A DNA stretch of 64,000 nt, taken from contig OX365940.1 of the NCBI GenBank assembly GCA_947243795.1, forward strand, positions 372,001-436,000, read 5' to 3'. The notes beneath the pieces are model-generated. The model had not been told where the DNA came from, made no database searches, and saw only the letters and a program-made list of their open reading frames with translations. This document shows, piece after piece, positions 8,467 through 19,330 of the stretch. The translations under genes and the position numbers were made by a program. The first letter of the stretch is position 1. The number at the start of each line of letters is the position of its first letter. The DNA comes from Saccharomyces uvarum (Eukaryota; Ascomycota; Saccharomycetes; Saccharomycetales; Saccharomycetaceae).

Positions 8467-10374
8467 ATGACTAACGCTTTGCTTTCCGTAGCCGTTTTGC
8501 TTTTCTCGATGCTCTCGCTGGCCCAGGCGAAGACGCACACGTTCAACTGGACCGCTGGCTGGGACTACAGGAACGTTGATGGGCTCATGTCCCGTCCTGT
8601 GATCACCTGTAATGATCAGTTTCCATGGCCGGACATTACCGTCGACAAGGGCGACCGCGTGCAGCTCTACCTGACCAACGGGATGAACAACACTAACACG
8701 TCGCTGCATTTCCACGGTATCTTCCAGAACGGGACCAACTCGATGGATGGTGTGCCCTTCTTGACGCAGTGCCCCATTGCTCCTGGTAGCACCATGCTTT
8801 ACAACTTCACCGTGGACGACAACGTCGGCACCTACTGGTACCATTCGCACACGGACGGTCAGTACGAAGACGGTATGAAGGGTCTTTTCATTATCAATGA
8901 CAGGGAAAACTTTCCCTACGACTACGACGAGGAACTTTCTTTGTCGGTGAGTGAGTGGTACCACGACTTGGTCACCGACCTGACCAAGTCGTTTTTGAGT
9001 GTGTACAATCCGACCGGTGCTGAACCCATTCCGCAGAATTTGATTGTCAACAACACGATGAACCTGACATGGGACGTCCAGCCGGATACCACGTATCTTT
9101 TGAGAATTGTCAACGTCGGTGGGTTCGTGTCGCAGTACTTCTGGATCGAAGACCATAACATGACCGTGGTCGAGATCGACGGTATCACCACTGAAAAAAA
9201 CGTGACAGACATGATTTACCTTACTGTCGCTCAAAGATACACTGTCTTGGTTCACACGAAAAATGACACCGACCAAAATTTTGCCATCATGCAGAAGTTC
9301 GATGACACCATGCTGGATGTCATTCCAAAGGACTTGCAATTAAACGCTACGTCGTACATGGTCTACAACAAGTCTGCCCCAATGCCTTCGCAAAATTACG
9401 TGGACTCTTTGGACAACTTCTTGGACGATTTCTACTTGGAACCATACGAAAAGCAGGCCATCTTGGGCGAGCCAGACCATGTCATTACTGTCGACGTGGT
9501 CATGGATAACTTGAAAAACGGTGTGAATTACGCCTTCTTCAACAACATTACCTATACCACACCAAAGGTCCCCACATTGATGACCGTTTTGTCTTCAGGT
9601 GACCAAGCCAACAACTCGGAAATCTATGGTACAAATACACACACTTTCATCTTGGAAAAGGACGAAATCGTCGAACTTGTGCTAAATAACCAGGACACCG
9701 GTACCCATCCCTTCCATTTGCACGGTCACGTTTTCCAGACTATCCAAAGAGACCGTACATACGATGATGCTTTGGGTGAAGTTCCTCACAGTTTCGATGC
9801 AGATGACCACCCTGCCTTTCCTGAATACCCAATGAGAAGAGATACTTTGTACGTCAGACCACAATCTAACTTCGTCATTAGATTCAAAGCCGACAACCCC
9901 GGTGTTTGGTTCTTCCATTGTCATATCGAATGGCATTTGTTGCAAGGTTTAGGCCTTGTCCTTGTGGAAGATCCATTTGGTATCCAAGATGCTCACTCTC
10001 AACAAATTAGTGAAAACCATTTGGAAGTCTGTAAGAGTTGTTCCGTGAGTACTGAAGGTAATGCTGCTGCGAATACACAGGATCTAACCGACTTGACTGG
10101 TCAAAACGTCCAACACGGCACTATTCCTTCTGGGTTCACCAAAAAGGGTATTATCGCTATGACATTCTCTTGTTTCGCTGGTATCTTGGGTATCATCACG
10201 ATTGCCATCTATGGTATGATGGATATGGAAGATGCTACTGAAAAGGTCATTCGCGACCTGCGTGTCGACCCTGAAGTCTTGATGAACGAGGATGAAGAAG
10301 AACACCAAATAAACGAAGACCGTCATTCCACTGAGAAGCATCAATTCTTAACTAAAGTTAAAGGTTACTTCTAA
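8467..10374 (+). CDS. FET3: Fet3 multicopper ferroxidase of high-affinity iron uptake
   Basis: The protein has 635 residues counted from the Met at 8467. The frame extends further upstream, but the family begins at MTNALLSV with a signal peptide of about 21 residues ending ...SLAQA. Fet3 oxidises Fe2+ to Fe3+ at the cell surface and feeds the Ftr1 permease. The copper-binding signatures are present: HFHG and WYHSH in the first cupredoxin domain, HPFHLHGH and HCHIEWH (C485, H490) in the third. Many N-x-S/T sites fit heavy glycosylation. One membrane helix near the C-terminus (GIIAMTFSCFAGILGIITIA) is followed by an acidic cytosolic tail. The first half of the gene is richer in G and C than the second. 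The Aft1 site upstream agrees with iron regulation. Confidence 0.97.
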   Translation: MTNALLSVAVLLFSMLSLAQAKTHTFNWTAGWDYRNVDGLMSRPVITCNDQFPWPDITVDKGDRVQLYLTNGMNNTNTSLHFHGIFQNGTNSMDGVPFLTQCPIAPGSTMLYNFTVDDNVGTYWYHSHTDGQYEDGMKGLFIINDRENFPYDYDEELSLSVSEWYHDLVTDLTKSFLSVYNPTGAEPIPQNLIVNNTMNLTWDVQPDTTYLLRIVNVGGFVSQYFWIEDHNMTVVEIDGITTEKNVTDMIYLTVAQRYTVLVHTKNDTDQNFAIMQKFDDTMLDVIPKDLQLNATSYMVYNKSAPMPSQNYVDSLDNFLDDFYLEPYEKQAILGEPDHVITVDVVMDNLKNGVNYAFFNNITYTTPKVPTLMTVLSSGDQANNSEIYGTNTHTFILEKDEIVELVLNNQDTGTHPFHLHGHVFQTIQRDRTYDDALGEVPHSFDADDHPAFPEYPMRRDTLYVRPQSNFVIRFKADNPGVWFFHCHIEWHLLQGLGLVLVEDPFGIQDAHSQQISENHLEVCKSCSVSTEGNAAANTQDLTDLTGQNVQHGTIPSGFTKKGIIAMTFSCFAGILGIITIAIYGMMDMEDATEKVIRDLRVDPEVLMNEDEEEHQINEDRHSTEKHQFLTKVKGYF

Positions 10375-10745
10375 ACACAAAAGTCGAGTCGCTCTTCAAA
10401 TAGTCTGTTTTTCTTTATCAAAGTCTAATCAACACCTCTATACAAAGAGAAACAACCTAATCATAACATTATATAGACATATACTTAATAATTTTACTAC
10501 GTTAAGGGATGCTATGCAAATTTTTGTAACGTTCATAGAAGTTTCGTTTCCAAAACTATTTTACAGGACTAACCATGGCCTTAGTGCGCCAATTCCACTT
10601 ACTGGCATATTTTGGTTTCTCTATTTTTTATCTATGAAATTTACAGACGCTTTCTGGTGAAAAAAGATGAAATGAAAAGCCATCGACTACAAGTGATATA
10701 GTAAAGGGCCGGAAAGAGATGCATCAAGAAGATTAGGCAACAAGG
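10375..10745. other. FET3-SEN15 spacer
   Basis: These 371 bases hold the FET3 3' end (AT-rich near 10450-10500) and the SEN15 promoter. I see no gene, repeat or named factor site. Confidence 0.5.
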
Positions 10746-11135
10746 ATGGGTACGACAGATATCATATCCCTAGTAAAGAATAACCTGCTTTATTTCCAAA
10801 TGTGGACAGAAGTGGAACTTTTGCAAGACGTTTTACCATGGAAGGGAAATAACTTGAATTTACTCAAAGGACGTCCTCCGCATAAATTAAGCAATGATGC
10901 AGAGGATACAGGAGGTGACAAAGGCCCATCCCCAATACAGCAGCCAGAGTTTATTTTACCCATCAACATGTCTCAGTACAAAGAAAACTTTCTCACTTTG
11001 GAGTGCTTGAGCCGAATCTTTACACAATTAGGCGATTCAACCACTGAGAGGATACTCTTGGCCATCATTAACGATGATGGTACGATTGTTTATTACTTTG
11101 TTTATAAAGGGGTACGAAAACCGAAAAGAAATTGA
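10746..11135 (+). CDS. SEN15: tRNA-splicing endonuclease subunit Sen15
   Basis: The protein has 129 residues, close to the 128 of S. cerevisiae. Sen15 is a non-catalytic subunit of the four-protein endonuclease (Sen2, Sen34, Sen54, Sen15) that cuts introns out of pre-tRNAs; in yeast the complex sits on the mitochondrial surface. The N-terminal helix ([20 protein letters not shown]) and the C-terminal strand pair ([19 protein letters not shown]) fit the small Sen15 fold. The middle (about 50-75) is polar and probably disordered. It is tail to tail with SAM37, with only 57 bases between stops. The identity is from position and remembered sequence. Confidence 0.93.
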   Translation: MGTTDIISLVKNNLLYFQMWTEVELLQDVLPWKGNNLNLLKGRPPHKLSNDAEDTGGDKGPSPIQQPEFILPINMSQYKENFLTLECLSRIFTQLGDSTTERILLAIINDDGTIVYYFVYKGVRKPKRN

Positions 11136-11192
11136 AAAAATTTGGACAATCCACTGGATTATCATGTGTATTTTTTCGTGACTAGACTTTAA

Positions 11193-12176
11193 TTATATGT
11201 ATTTACAGGCTAAATTGTATAATGACATCACAACGTTCCCTTGTTCTTTGAAGTGAGGATCTCTTTGTCCCAGATCTTTATCAGAGCCCTGAGCAATTCC
11301 ATCCATCTTGTTTGTTGTATTGTTCATAAACTCATCTCCAAACGTTTGTGCCAATTTTGAACGGATACGCTTCCCATCAGGCAAATTTAGTTGGACGTAA
11401 AGATTGGCGTGGAAAAGCATGTCGGAAGAAAGTACCACAGATTCATCCAGTTTCTTGCGGACCTCCAACCAATGCTTGATACAATTCTGTAATCTGTTAT
11501 CAAATTGTAAATTATATTTAACTTGTTGTAGCTCTTGCTTGTTCTTTACTTTATTCTCATGTGTAATTTTGAAAGTCTTTGATTGAGCCAACTGCGACGC
11601 AGACTCCAGTGCTTTACTTTCTATAAATTCTTCATCGTCCTCGAGAGTTATGGACCCTATGATCTCTTGGCAATTTTCACGTGCCTGCAATCTTAGTTGC
11701 AATGGAGTATTATACCACATAGGAAAATACAACAGTTTTGAGAATAATTTCTTGGTATATTCATTGTAATTCTTGGTGTTTAAGAAAAGCTGGTAGTCTG
11801 TCAGTCTTGCCATTTCTAAGTCAATAAAGTTCAATAATGCATACTCCAAAAGACGGTCTTCTTCACTAACAATTACTAAAGACCCTTCATCATTTTTGTT
11901 TTTTTCATGTTTGGCAGTATCTCTATTTCTCTCTAAGTATAGAACGATATTCACATAGCCAGTCACTTTCATCCCGTCATCTAAAATCAACAATGGTAGT
12001 TTCCCATCCGGAGATAAATCTGTATTATTGGAGAATACCACTTCCAGTCCCTTAACCAAATTCTTTGTCTGTTCTGAGCCACATGCCTTGATAAACCATA
12101 CAAGGGCAACGCTTTCAGCTGAAATTAAAGATGGTTTGCCGTTCTCACCCCATAAATGCACACAGCCGTTAACCAT
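11193..12176 (-). CDS. SAM37: Sam37, subunit of the mitochondrial outer-membrane SAM complex
   Basis: The protein has 327 residues from the Met at 12176. The frame runs 17 codons further upstream but has no earlier ATG, and 327 is the S. cerevisiae length. Sam37 (also Mas37) works with Sam50 and Sam35 to insert beta-barrel proteins into the mitochondrial outer membrane. Its fold is related to metaxins and glutathione S-transferases: a thioredoxin-like N-terminus ([14 protein letters not shown], then [10 protein letters not shown]) and a helical remainder, with a conserved core near [15 protein letters not shown]. It is divergent from RNA14 across 238 bases and convergent with SEN15. Confidence 0.95.
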   Translation of the reverse strand: MVNGCVHLWGENGKPSLISAESVALVWFIKACGSEQTKNLVKGLEVVFSNNTDLSPDGKLPLLILDDGMKVTGYVNIVLYLERNRDTAKHEKNKNDEGSLVIVSEEDRLLEYALLNFIDLEMARLTDYQLFLNTKNYNEYTKKLFSKLLYFPMWYNTPLQLRLQARENCQEIIGSITLEDDEEFIESKALESASQLAQSKTFKITHENKVKNKQELQQVKYNLQFDNRLQNCIKHWLEVRKKLDESVVLSSDMLFHANLYVQLNLPDGKRIRSKLAQTFGDEFMNNTTNKMDGIAQGSDKDLGQRDPHFKEQGNVVMSLYNLACKYI

Positions 12177-12414
12177 TGCAAACTCGATAGTAAGCTTTAC
12201 TTTCCATTTTCCTACTAATAGCTCCAAGCGTAGTTGTTAGGCTTTCGCAGAGCTCATTCTTATTTGATTTTCCACCTCGTGAAACATGACATGTGTGTTG
12301 ACGAAATTGTCCATTGAAGTTGTCATACAATTGAGAAGAAAAGTCTGGTTCACATGGTAAGAAAACATTCAGCAACGCAAGAAGCACAACAAGGAAAGGG
12401 TCAAAGCAAGAGTC

Positions 12415-14457
12415 ATGTCTAGTTCCACAACACCTGATATATTAAGTCCTTCTGTGGACAAAGCCGCAGTGTCCAGTGATAATATACACGCGGAAGAGTT
12501 ACGATTTAGAGAAAAAATTAAAGAAAACCGTGCTGACATCCTATCATACTTCCAACTCATTCAATATTTGGAATCCCAGGAGTCATACGCTCAGGTGAGA
12601 GGTGTTTACGAGGAATTTCATACTACATTTCCATTTTATTCGCCTGCGTGGACCTTACAATTGAAAGGTGAGTTGGCAAGAGATGAATTTGAGACAGTTG
12701 AGAAAATTTTAGCGCAATGTCTTTCTGGTAAGTTAGAAAACAATGACTTATCTCTTTGGTCAACATATTTGGACTACATACGTAGAAAGAACAACCTGAT
12801 TACTGGTGGGCAAGAAGCTAGAGCCATTATTGTCAAGGCATTCCAATTAGTTATGCAAAAGTGTGCAGTTTTTGAACCTAAATCATCATCGTTTTGGAAT
12901 GAGTATCTCAGCTTCCTGGAACAGTGGAAACCATTCAACAAATGGGAGGAACAACAGCGAATTGACATGCTAAGAGAATTTTACAAGAAGATGTTATGTG
13001 TCCCGTTCGATAATCTAGAAAAAATGTGGAATAGGTACACCCAATGGGAACAAGAAGTAAACTCTCTAACAGCAAGAAAGTTTATTGGCGAGTTATCGGC
13101 CGAATATATGAAAGCTCGTTCTTTATATCAAGAATGGTTAAATATCACAAACGGACTGAAAAGGGCATCACCAATTAATCTACGCACAGCTAATAAAAAA
13201 AACATACCACAACCAGGTACATCTGATTTAAACATTAAGCAATTACAGATTTGGTTAGATTGGATAAAATGGGAAAGGGAGAATAAGCTGATGCTTAGTG
13301 AAGACATGTTATCACAAAGAATCAATTATGTTTATAAACAAGGTATTCAATACATGGTATTTTCTACAGAAATGTGGTACGATTACTCATTGTATATATC
13401 TGGGAATTCAGATCGACAAAATATCCTATATACTGCGTTATTAGCTAATCCCGACTCTCCTTCTCTTACATTTAAATTATCTGAATGTTATGAATTGGAT
13501 AATGATTCTGACAGTGTTTCAAACTGTTTTGACAAATGTACTCAAACCCTGCTAGCACAATACAAAAAGACCACCTCCAATGTAGATACAAGTGACGATG
13601 ATAAAAATCCTATCGCAGAGCATGAACAAGATCTGGTATACAGACAAAGGGAAAAATTAACGTTTGTGTTTTGCGTCTATATGAATACAATGAAAAGAAT
13701 ATCAGGTCTATCCTCTGCGCGTTCCGTATTTGGTAAATGTCGTAAACTAAAGCGTATATTAACACACGACGTATACGTGGAAAATGCATATTTAGAATTT
13801 CAAAATCAAAATGATTATAAAACAGCTTTTAAAGTTTTAGAACTGGGTCTAAAATATTTCCAAAATGATGGAGTTTATATCAACAAATACTTAGATTTTT
13901 TAATATTTTTAAATAAGGACTCACAAATTAAAACCTTATTTGAAACATCCGTTGAAAAAGTTCAAGATTTGATCCAGTTGAAAGCAATATACAAGAAAAT
14001 GATAAGCTATGAATCCAAGTTTGGTAATTTAAACAATGTTTATTCATTGGAAAAACGATTTTTTGAAAGATTCCCTCAAGAAAATTTAATTGAAGTTTTC
14101 ACAAATCGTTATCAAATTCAAAATTCGAACCTACTAAAAAAGCTGGAGTTAACCTACATGTATAATGAGAAAGAGGACAGTTACCTTTCTTCTGGAAACC
14201 AAAATAGTGACTACGGCTCCTCTAATATGAATCTATCAGAAAGAAAAAGATCAATGGAGGAATCCGGAAATAATGGGAACTTTTCTAATAAGAAATTCAA
14301 GAGGGGCTCAGAACTACCAGCAGAAGTTCTTGATTTATTGAGTGTTATACCTAAACGCCAATATTTTAATACTAATTTGCTAGACGCACAAAAGTTAGTT
14401 AACTTCTTGAATGATCAAGTAGAAATCCCAGCAACCAACGGCACCAAATCAGGTTAA
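12415..14457 (+). CDS. RNA14: Rna14, scaffold of cleavage factor IA for mRNA 3' ends
   Basis: The protein has 680 residues (about 677 in S. cerevisiae). Rna14 is the HAT-repeat scaffold of cleavage factor IA; it holds Rna15 (RNA binding), Pcf11 and Clp1 for cleavage and polyadenylation in the nucleus. HAT-type helix pairs with spaced aromatic residues run from about 30 to 560 (LWSTYLDYIRRKN, FWNEYLSFLEQW, IWLDWIKWERENK). The C-terminal tail after about 590 is polar, then has a short conserved piece (ELPAEVLDLLSVIPKR) of the type that contacts Rna15. The first ATG after the SAM37 promoter gives this start. Codon use is AT-rich like its neighbours. Confidence 0.96.
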   Translation: MSSSTTPDILSPSVDKAAVSSDNIHAEELRFREKIKENRADILSYFQLIQYLESQESYAQVRGVYEEFHTTFPFYSPAWTLQLKGELARDEFETVEKILAQCLSGKLENNDLSLWSTYLDYIRRKNNLITGGQEARAIIVKAFQLVMQKCAVFEPKSSSFWNEYLSFLEQWKPFNKWEEQQRIDMLREFYKKMLCVPFDNLEKMWNRYTQWEQEVNSLTARKFIGELSAEYMKARSLYQEWLNITNGLKRASPINLRTANKKNIPQPGTSDLNIKQLQIWLDWIKWERENKLMLSEDMLSQRINYVYKQGIQYMVFSTEMWYDYSLYISGNSDRQNILYTALLANPDSPSLTFKLSECYELDNDSDSVSNCFDKCTQTLLAQYKKTTSNVDTSDDDKNPIAEHEQDLVYRQREKLTFVFCVYMNTMKRISGLSSARSVFGKCRKLKRILTHDVYVENAYLEFQNQNDYKTAFKVLELGLKYFQNDGVYINKYLDFLIFLNKDSQIKTLFETSVEKVQDLIQLKAIYKKMISYESKFGNLNNVYSLEKRFFERFPQENLIEVFTNRYQIQNSNLLKKLELTYMYNEKEDSYLSSGNQNSDYGSSNMNLSERKRSMEESGNNGNFSNKKFKRGSELPAEVLDLLSVIPKRQYFNTNLLDAQKLVNFLNDQVEIPATNGTKSG

Positions 14458-14687
14458 GAATACGTAAATATGTAAATATATATACAGAACGCCATTATTA
14501 AGAGTAAATGAAGTTCGCTTATGCAAACTAAAAATTAAAAATTAATACACCAATACAGAAAATATTATGTTTAGTTGTGTATAAAAAACAGAAAATATAA
14601 ATGTTCAGAATTCTCAGCAAAATTTTAAATATTTTAAAATTATGTATTCATGCTTGTACAAAAGGAGTAAAAGGAATATATGTGAGT

Positions 14688-16013
14688 TTATGAACGGTAA
14701 TCACCGTTGATGGTAACGTATTCATGAGATAAATCACAAGTCCAAAATTGGGCTTCTTCATTACCAGTGCCCAAGTCGACGGATACTTCTAAATCATTCA
14801 AAGCCAAGATCTCAGATGCTCTGGCTTCGTCAATTTTTAGTTGCGGAACACCGTTGGAAACAAGCTTCAGCTCGCGAGGTTCTGAATTATCAGTGGCGAT
14901 AAAACTAACGTTGATCTTGTCGACATCCAATGACTTCAAATCATCCAGCTTGGCATACCCGATGGCGCAGAGGATTCTCCCCCAATTAGCATCTTGCCCA
15001 TATAATGCAGTCTTAACCAGCATAGAGTTCGAAATCGATTCTGCAATTACCTTGGCGTCTTTAAAATGCAGCGCGTTTTTAACGTTAACGGTGACGAACT
15101 TTGTCGAACCTTCACCATCACGAACAACTAACTGGGCCAAACGTTGGGCAAATTCAGTAACCTGCAGTTTCACTTGTTCGAAGTCTTCAGAGCTTTCGTT
15201 GATTTCTTTAGTATCGACGGCACCGTTAGCTAGCATGCAAATGGTATCGTTAGTACTCATATCACCGTCAACTGAAATACAATTAAATGAACGGGTGGTA
15301 GCAAAACTTAGCATTTTTTGCAACGCCTTATTTTCAATAGGTAGATCCGTAACTACGAACCCTAGTAAGGTGGCCATATTGGGGCAAATCATGCCTGCAC
15401 CTTTGGCCATACCTGTTAAGGTATACTCGGCACCACTAGGCAATTTGAATTTAGATGTAACTAATTTAGGGAAGGTATCAGTGGTACAGATTGACTTGGC
15501 TACGCTCAACCAAGAGTTGAAATCACTACCAAATTTCCTTTCGTTAAAAATCTTATCGATACCATTACTGATCTTGTCCATTTGTAATCGTTGTCCAATG
15601 ACGCCTGTAGACATGACCAAAGTCGAGTTTTTTTCACCGATCTTCTCGTTGACCAAGTCTGTCATTATCTGAGCATCTTGCATACCAAGATCGCCAGTGA
15701 CTGAGTTAGCACAACCTGAATTGACCACAATGGCATTAATACCCTTACCGAAGCTGGCTTCGAGGAGCTTTTTCGAGGTCAAAACAGGAGCCGCTTTGAA
15801 TTTGTTTGTGGTGAAGACAGCTGCTGCCGTGGAGGGACGGGATTTGTTAGTGTTCAAGATGACACCCAGATCCAAGTTACCATTTTTCTTGACCCCGGAT
15901 GCAATGCAGCCTACCTCAAATCCCTTGGGGAAAAAGCCTGTCTTAGGGACATACAATGCGTACTTATCTATAAGCTGCTTCGATCGTTGTAGTAAGGCTG
16001 GTGATACTCTCAT
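14688..16013 (-). CDS. ARG7: Mitochondrial ornithine acetyltransferase (ArgJ family)
   Basis: The protein has 441 residues, the S. cerevisiae Arg7/Ecm40 length. In the mitochondrial matrix it moves the acetyl group from N-acetylornithine to glutamate, closing the acetyl cycle of arginine synthesis. ArgJ enzymes cut themselves into two chains before a threonine nucleophile; that site is present as NMATLLGF with the Thr at 215. The N-terminus ([24 protein letters not shown]) is basic and fits a mitochondrial targeting signal. A perfect Gcn4 site lies about 155 bases upstream of the start, agreeing with general amino-acid control. The plus strand opposite carries a 301-codon open frame, which I treat as a shadow. 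Confidence 0.97.
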   Translation of the reverse strand: MRVSPALLQRSKQLIDKYALYVPKTGFFPKGFEVGCIASGVKKNGNLDLGVILNTNKSRPSTAAAVFTTNKFKAAPVLTSKKLLEASFGKGINAIVVNSGCANSVTGDLGMQDAQIMTDLVNEKIGEKNSTLVMSTGVIGQRLQMDKISNGIDKIFNERKFGSDFNSWLSVAKSICTTDTFPKLVTSKFKLPSGAEYTLTGMAKGAGMICPNMATLLGFVVTDLPIENKALQKMLSFATTRSFNCISVDGDMSTNDTICMLANGAVDTKEINESSEDFEQVKLQVTEFAQRLAQLVVRDGEGSTKFVTVNVKNALHFKDAKVIAESISNSMLVKTALYGQDANWGRILCAIGYAKLDDLKSLDVDKINVSFIATDNSEPRELKLVSNGVPQLKIDEARASEILALNDLEVSVDLGTGNEEAQFWTCDLSHEYVTINGDYRS

Positions 16014-16716
16014 TATAGGCTATATTGGGCCTCTTCAAATAAGCAAACTCGAAGGAGCCTTCTAAAATCTATAAAAATAAGCAAAAAAACGTTGTGCCTT
16101 TATGCGATGAGCTAAGATGGAAATTCGATCTTTTGATGGCCCAAGAAGCGAACAACGAATGATGCAGTGAGTCACCATTGTTTGTCACATCACATCACCT
16201 TGGAAAAGGCCCAACAACGAATGAACCGTCGATAATGATGGGTGTGCACTTCAAGCCAACGGGGCACTTCCACCAAACTATTGAATAAGATCCGGTTCTA
16301 GGCTGGTCCCCAATATTGCGTTCCCTTATATAGTTTGTACTCGAGGGCCTTGTGTATTAACAAGGCATACTGACGAAGCATAAGAGAGCGTTGCCATAAC
16401 AACACCCAAAAGGCACCGTAGTGTTCCAGCAGCCGTGGATAACACTGACTGTCGGCAAGCAAACTGGGCTACTTGTAACAAAACATGCGGCACGCTATGT
16501 GTGGGCAACGAGCAGCTCTTTCTCTTGTCATAAAATTGGTAGACTGCTTCCGATCGCATCTCGTCATTGTTTGACTTTAGTAGCGGCGCGCAAGAGAAAG
16601 ACAAGGAAACAATGAACAAGACGGTGATGGGCGTTGGGTACTAAAGAAAGGGCAAAGGCGTATATACGCACATAGAGTTTGTACAGTTCTCGTAGCCTTA
16701 GTAAGTCAAGAAGAGC
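16014..16716. promoter_or_regulatory. Divergent promoter between ARG7 and RIM9
   Basis: The spacer is 703 bases and carries the Gcn4 site at 16168-16174 on the ARG7 side. Repeated CACATCACATCACC sits next to it at about 16185. On the RIM9 side (16400-16700) I recognise no named factor site. No gene is supported; the short open frames here lack family resemblance. Confidence 0.5.
16168..16174. promoter_or_regulatory. Gcn4 site upstream of ARG7
   Basis: TGAGTCA is an exact Gcn4 binding site (consensus TGASTCA), about 155 bases before the ARG7 ATG. It predicts induction on amino-acid starvation. Confidence 0.8.
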
Positions 16717-17436
16717 ATGGTTTGCATGATCCATATTGTGGTGTTTTTGCTTTCAATCACAACCGTTTTTGAAATATTCCCGCTGATTACCGTGCCAGTA
16801 ACCAAACATCTGTCGTTATCATCGTTCAGAAACCATTACTACGGGCTGTTTGGATGGTGTGTGCGCGGCAAAGATCAGGAACTGATGTGCACGAAGAAGA
16901 AGATAGGCTACGACAGCACGGATGTCGATTCTTCGGGCCACGTCTTGGCATTGCCCTCCAACTCGAAAGTGGTTGTTTCAAACTTATTAGTGGTTCATCC
17001 GATCTCACTGGCATTCACAAGTACGCTGCTAGTACTGGCAGTGATCATTATGGTAACGCCGTTGGGGGATTCACCTGAGATGCTGTTGCTCACGGCTCTT
17101 TTTTCGCTGCCGACATTTATGCTATGTCTTTTATGCTTCTTGGTGGATATTCTTCTTTTTATTTCCAAGTTGGACTGGCCTGGGTGGCTAATGCTAGCTG
17201 CCACAATCAGCGTGGCACTTTGTTGTTCCATGCTCTGGGTGATGAGAAGAGTTGTGTCAGTCAAAAAATATGAATCACAGCAATCTACTGCGCATGTACG
17301 ATCAATTGAACAGTACCCGATTTCAGACATTTGCCAGAGTAAACAGGGCACCAATAGTTCAGAGCTAGAGAGCACGGCGATGCATACAGATAGCCTGTTG
17401 GCTCCGGAAGTCTCATATAGAGGGTTTATTGATTAA
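16717..17436 (+). CDS. RIM9: Rim9, plasma-membrane protein of the Rim101 pH pathway
   Basis: The protein has 239 residues, the S. cerevisiae length. It belongs to the PalI/SUR7 family, with four hydrophobic segments: an N-terminal one (IVVFLLSITTVFEIFPLITV) and three between about residues 93 and 180 (ISLAFTSTLLVLAVIIMV, ALFSLPTFMLCLLCFLV, LMLAATISVALCCSMLWV). The loop after the first segment carries YYGLFGWC, the W-x-x-W-like region typical of the family. Rim9 helps place the pH sensor Rim21 in the plasma membrane, leading to cleavage of Rim101. The C-terminal tail of about 55 residues is polar and cytosolic. Confidence 0.93.
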   Translation: MVCMIHIVVFLLSITTVFEIFPLITVPVTKHLSLSSFRNHYYGLFGWCVRGKDQELMCTKKKIGYDSTDVDSSGHVLALPSNSKVVVSNLLVVHPISLAFTSTLLVLAVIIMVTPLGDSPEMLLLTALFSLPTFMLCLLCFLVDILLFISKLDWPGWLMLAATISVALCCSMLWVMRRVVSVKKYESQQSTAHVRSIEQYPISDICQSKQGTNSSELESTAMHTDSLLAPEVSYRGFID

Positions 17437-17534
17437 TATGCAGCATGTGTCATTTTTCACGTCACGCTGATTTACCAATCTGCTTCCAAGTATATGTATG
17501 CTTTTTTCACTATTTTCATTAAGGGCCTGAGAAA

Positions 17535-17570
17535 ATGAGTACCATAATGGAAGAACTCCGGCACCAATAA
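17535..17570 (+). promoter_or_regulatory. Short upstream open frame before AEP1
   Basis: An ATG at 17535 opens 11 codons ending in TAA at 17568-17570, seven bases before the AEP1 ATG. In S. cerevisiae, as I remember it, the matching stretch encodes the first residues of a slightly longer Aep1, so this small frame may be the remnant of that extension. Confidence 0.4.
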
Positions 17571-17577
17571 GACGAAC

Positions 17578-19080
17578 ATGTGTGTCATTAGGATGCAGTC
17601 CCGCAGGTGGTATCCTGCGTTCAAAAGGACTTCTCTCTTAATGGATAGTCAAAAAATCATCAAACATGGAGTCCCTCATCCAGATGAAATACTTCACCCA
17701 TTTTACCAGCCAACTCCAATAGAACAATTCATCGCATGTGCTACGGAACACAATCCAACCTTACTCGATGGCAAAAAAATAGTTCCATCAGTGATACAAC
17801 ACCCAACAAAGCAAACTAGCATGTTAGTGGATAGCAGATTGGAGTTTACTGATGTTAGGGGAGTAAATAAATGGTTACTGGATTTCATTTCGAAGCGACA
17901 ACAGCAGGAGAAGCTAGTCCATAAACCTTTAAACAAGGATACCAAATTTTCTCAGATTCCTTATCTATCCTCTTCTAGCATATTCAGAATATCAAGTCTT
18001 GAAGATACATTATCAAACATTAAAGATACGGATGACTTGGAATCCAGCGTCGAATCCGTAAATAATGAGTTACAGAATATATTTGAGCATGAAGATAAGC
18101 AGTCTAAGTTGTTTTGTGAAAATATACTTGTTCATTTGATAAACCGCCATGGAAACTCTGTCCGGAAGCTTATATTACTAATAAATCTCACTCGGGTACA
18201 GTTATTCTCACGTTTGGACCAACTGAAAGCCTTGGACATTATTATGTATCATACACTTTGTAAAATTAGGACCATCGGGAATTTGCCATGTAACGTCAAT
18301 TTGATCACCACGTTGGAAAGTTTATTAACCACAATTAACGATAGATTTTTTCCCAGACGTTGTGAAAATTCATTACATCCAATTGTAATCGAACAGCTGT
18401 TAACATTTTTCATCGAAGCAGGAAATTTAAACGAAAGTAAGATTTTTTTAAGTCATTTGATAAAGAAAGGCATTCTGCCCAACACAAGCGCCATGAATGG
18501 ATATCTAAAGAGTGTTAACAAGCATTTTGGTAAGAATTCCAATTTTTTGGATATGAAATCCAAGTTCACGTTTATAACAGATCTTGCACCAATAATACAA
18601 AACCATGAGGTACTATCGCTATTTAAATTCTTGATACCTATGTGCAGGCATTTTGATGAACTGTACTCCCTGTTGAATATTATTCGAAAATCAGATAACG
18701 CAAAGCAAATCATGGATAGTATACTATCCATACTTATCAAGAAGGTACCTACATTTACCAACGATCCAATGGTTAACTCAGCAAACTTGTGCACGCTTTT
18801 GAACTTGGCAACCCCACTGTATGAACAGAACATATCCAGTGAATTTGTGGAGAAATTCATATTAGCTTTTGCTCTTCAAGGAAATTGTACTATGATGGCC
18901 AATATGATAGATGAATATGAGATTGAATTAACTCACAAATGTCAAATGCAAATAATGAGCGCTCTAGCCAAAAATGAGAAAAATCACATTTCGAGGCATA
19001 CGGATGCTATAGGCTATAATAAAGAATTTAAGAAGTACTTCTTGGAAAAATATTTATCTTTAACAAAACCGGAGAGCTGA
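17578..19080 (+). CDS. AEP1: Aep1, mitochondrial activator of OLI1/ATP9 expression
   Basis: The protein has 500 residues; S. cerevisiae Aep1 (Nca1) is about 518. It is a nuclear-encoded mitochondrial protein needed to translate or stabilise the mitochondrial OLI1 (ATP9) mRNA. The N-terminus is basic with little acid ([17 protein letters not shown]), fitting import. The rest is helical and reads like degenerate PPR-type repeats without a clear consensus. An in-frame stop at 17545-17547 lies upstream of the chosen ATG, so the protein cannot begin as early as the S. cerevisiae one. Divergence from S. cerevisiae looks higher than for neighbouring genes, as is usual for these activators. Confidence 0.92.
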   Translation: MCVIRMQSRRWYPAFKRTSLLMDSQKIIKHGVPHPDEILHPFYQPTPIEQFIACATEHNPTLLDGKKIVPSVIQHPTKQTSMLVDSRLEFTDVRGVNKWLLDFISKRQQQEKLVHKPLNKDTKFSQIPYLSSSSIFRISSLEDTLSNIKDTDDLESSVESVNNELQNIFEHEDKQSKLFCENILVHLINRHGNSVRKLILLINLTRVQLFSRLDQLKALDIIMYHTLCKIRTIGNLPCNVNLITTLESLLTTINDRFFPRRCENSLHPIVIEQLLTFFIEAGNLNESKIFLSHLIKKGILPNTSAMNGYLKSVNKHFGKNSNFLDMKSKFTFITDLAPIIQNHEVLSLFKFLIPMCRHFDELYSLLNIIRKSDNAKQIMDSILSILIKKVPTFTNDPMVNSANLCTLLNLATPLYEQNISSEFVEKFILAFALQGNCTMMANMIDEYEIELTHKCQMQIMSALAKNEKNHISRHTDAIGYNKEFKKYFLEKYLSLTKPES

Positions 19081-19330
19081 AAACCCTTGACTCGTACACC
19101 TGAGAAAAACAAAAGGGCTACTTGGGCAGCAATTATACATTCCTTAAATGAACATTAATGTAAATAAAATATATACAGTCACAAATCTGTCACATTGGAT
19201 ATGTTTATCATAGTTGTTTTACAAGAAAACAACAGATAGTTTAATATATAAACACTGGTTGAAAATTTCGTTGCAACGGTATTTTCCGTCCAATATCTTG
19301 CTTCTGTTAGACATTTTTCGGCTGTCAGCA

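Noticed and set aside
8398-9339. 313-codon open frame antisense to FET3
   Set aside because: It lies opposite a strongly conserved gene, is rich in Val and His as expected of an antisense shadow, and has no family motif.
14767-15672. 301-codon open frame antisense to ARG7
   Set aside because: A shadow of the conserved ARG7 frame; Ser/Leu/Thr-rich and without any domain.
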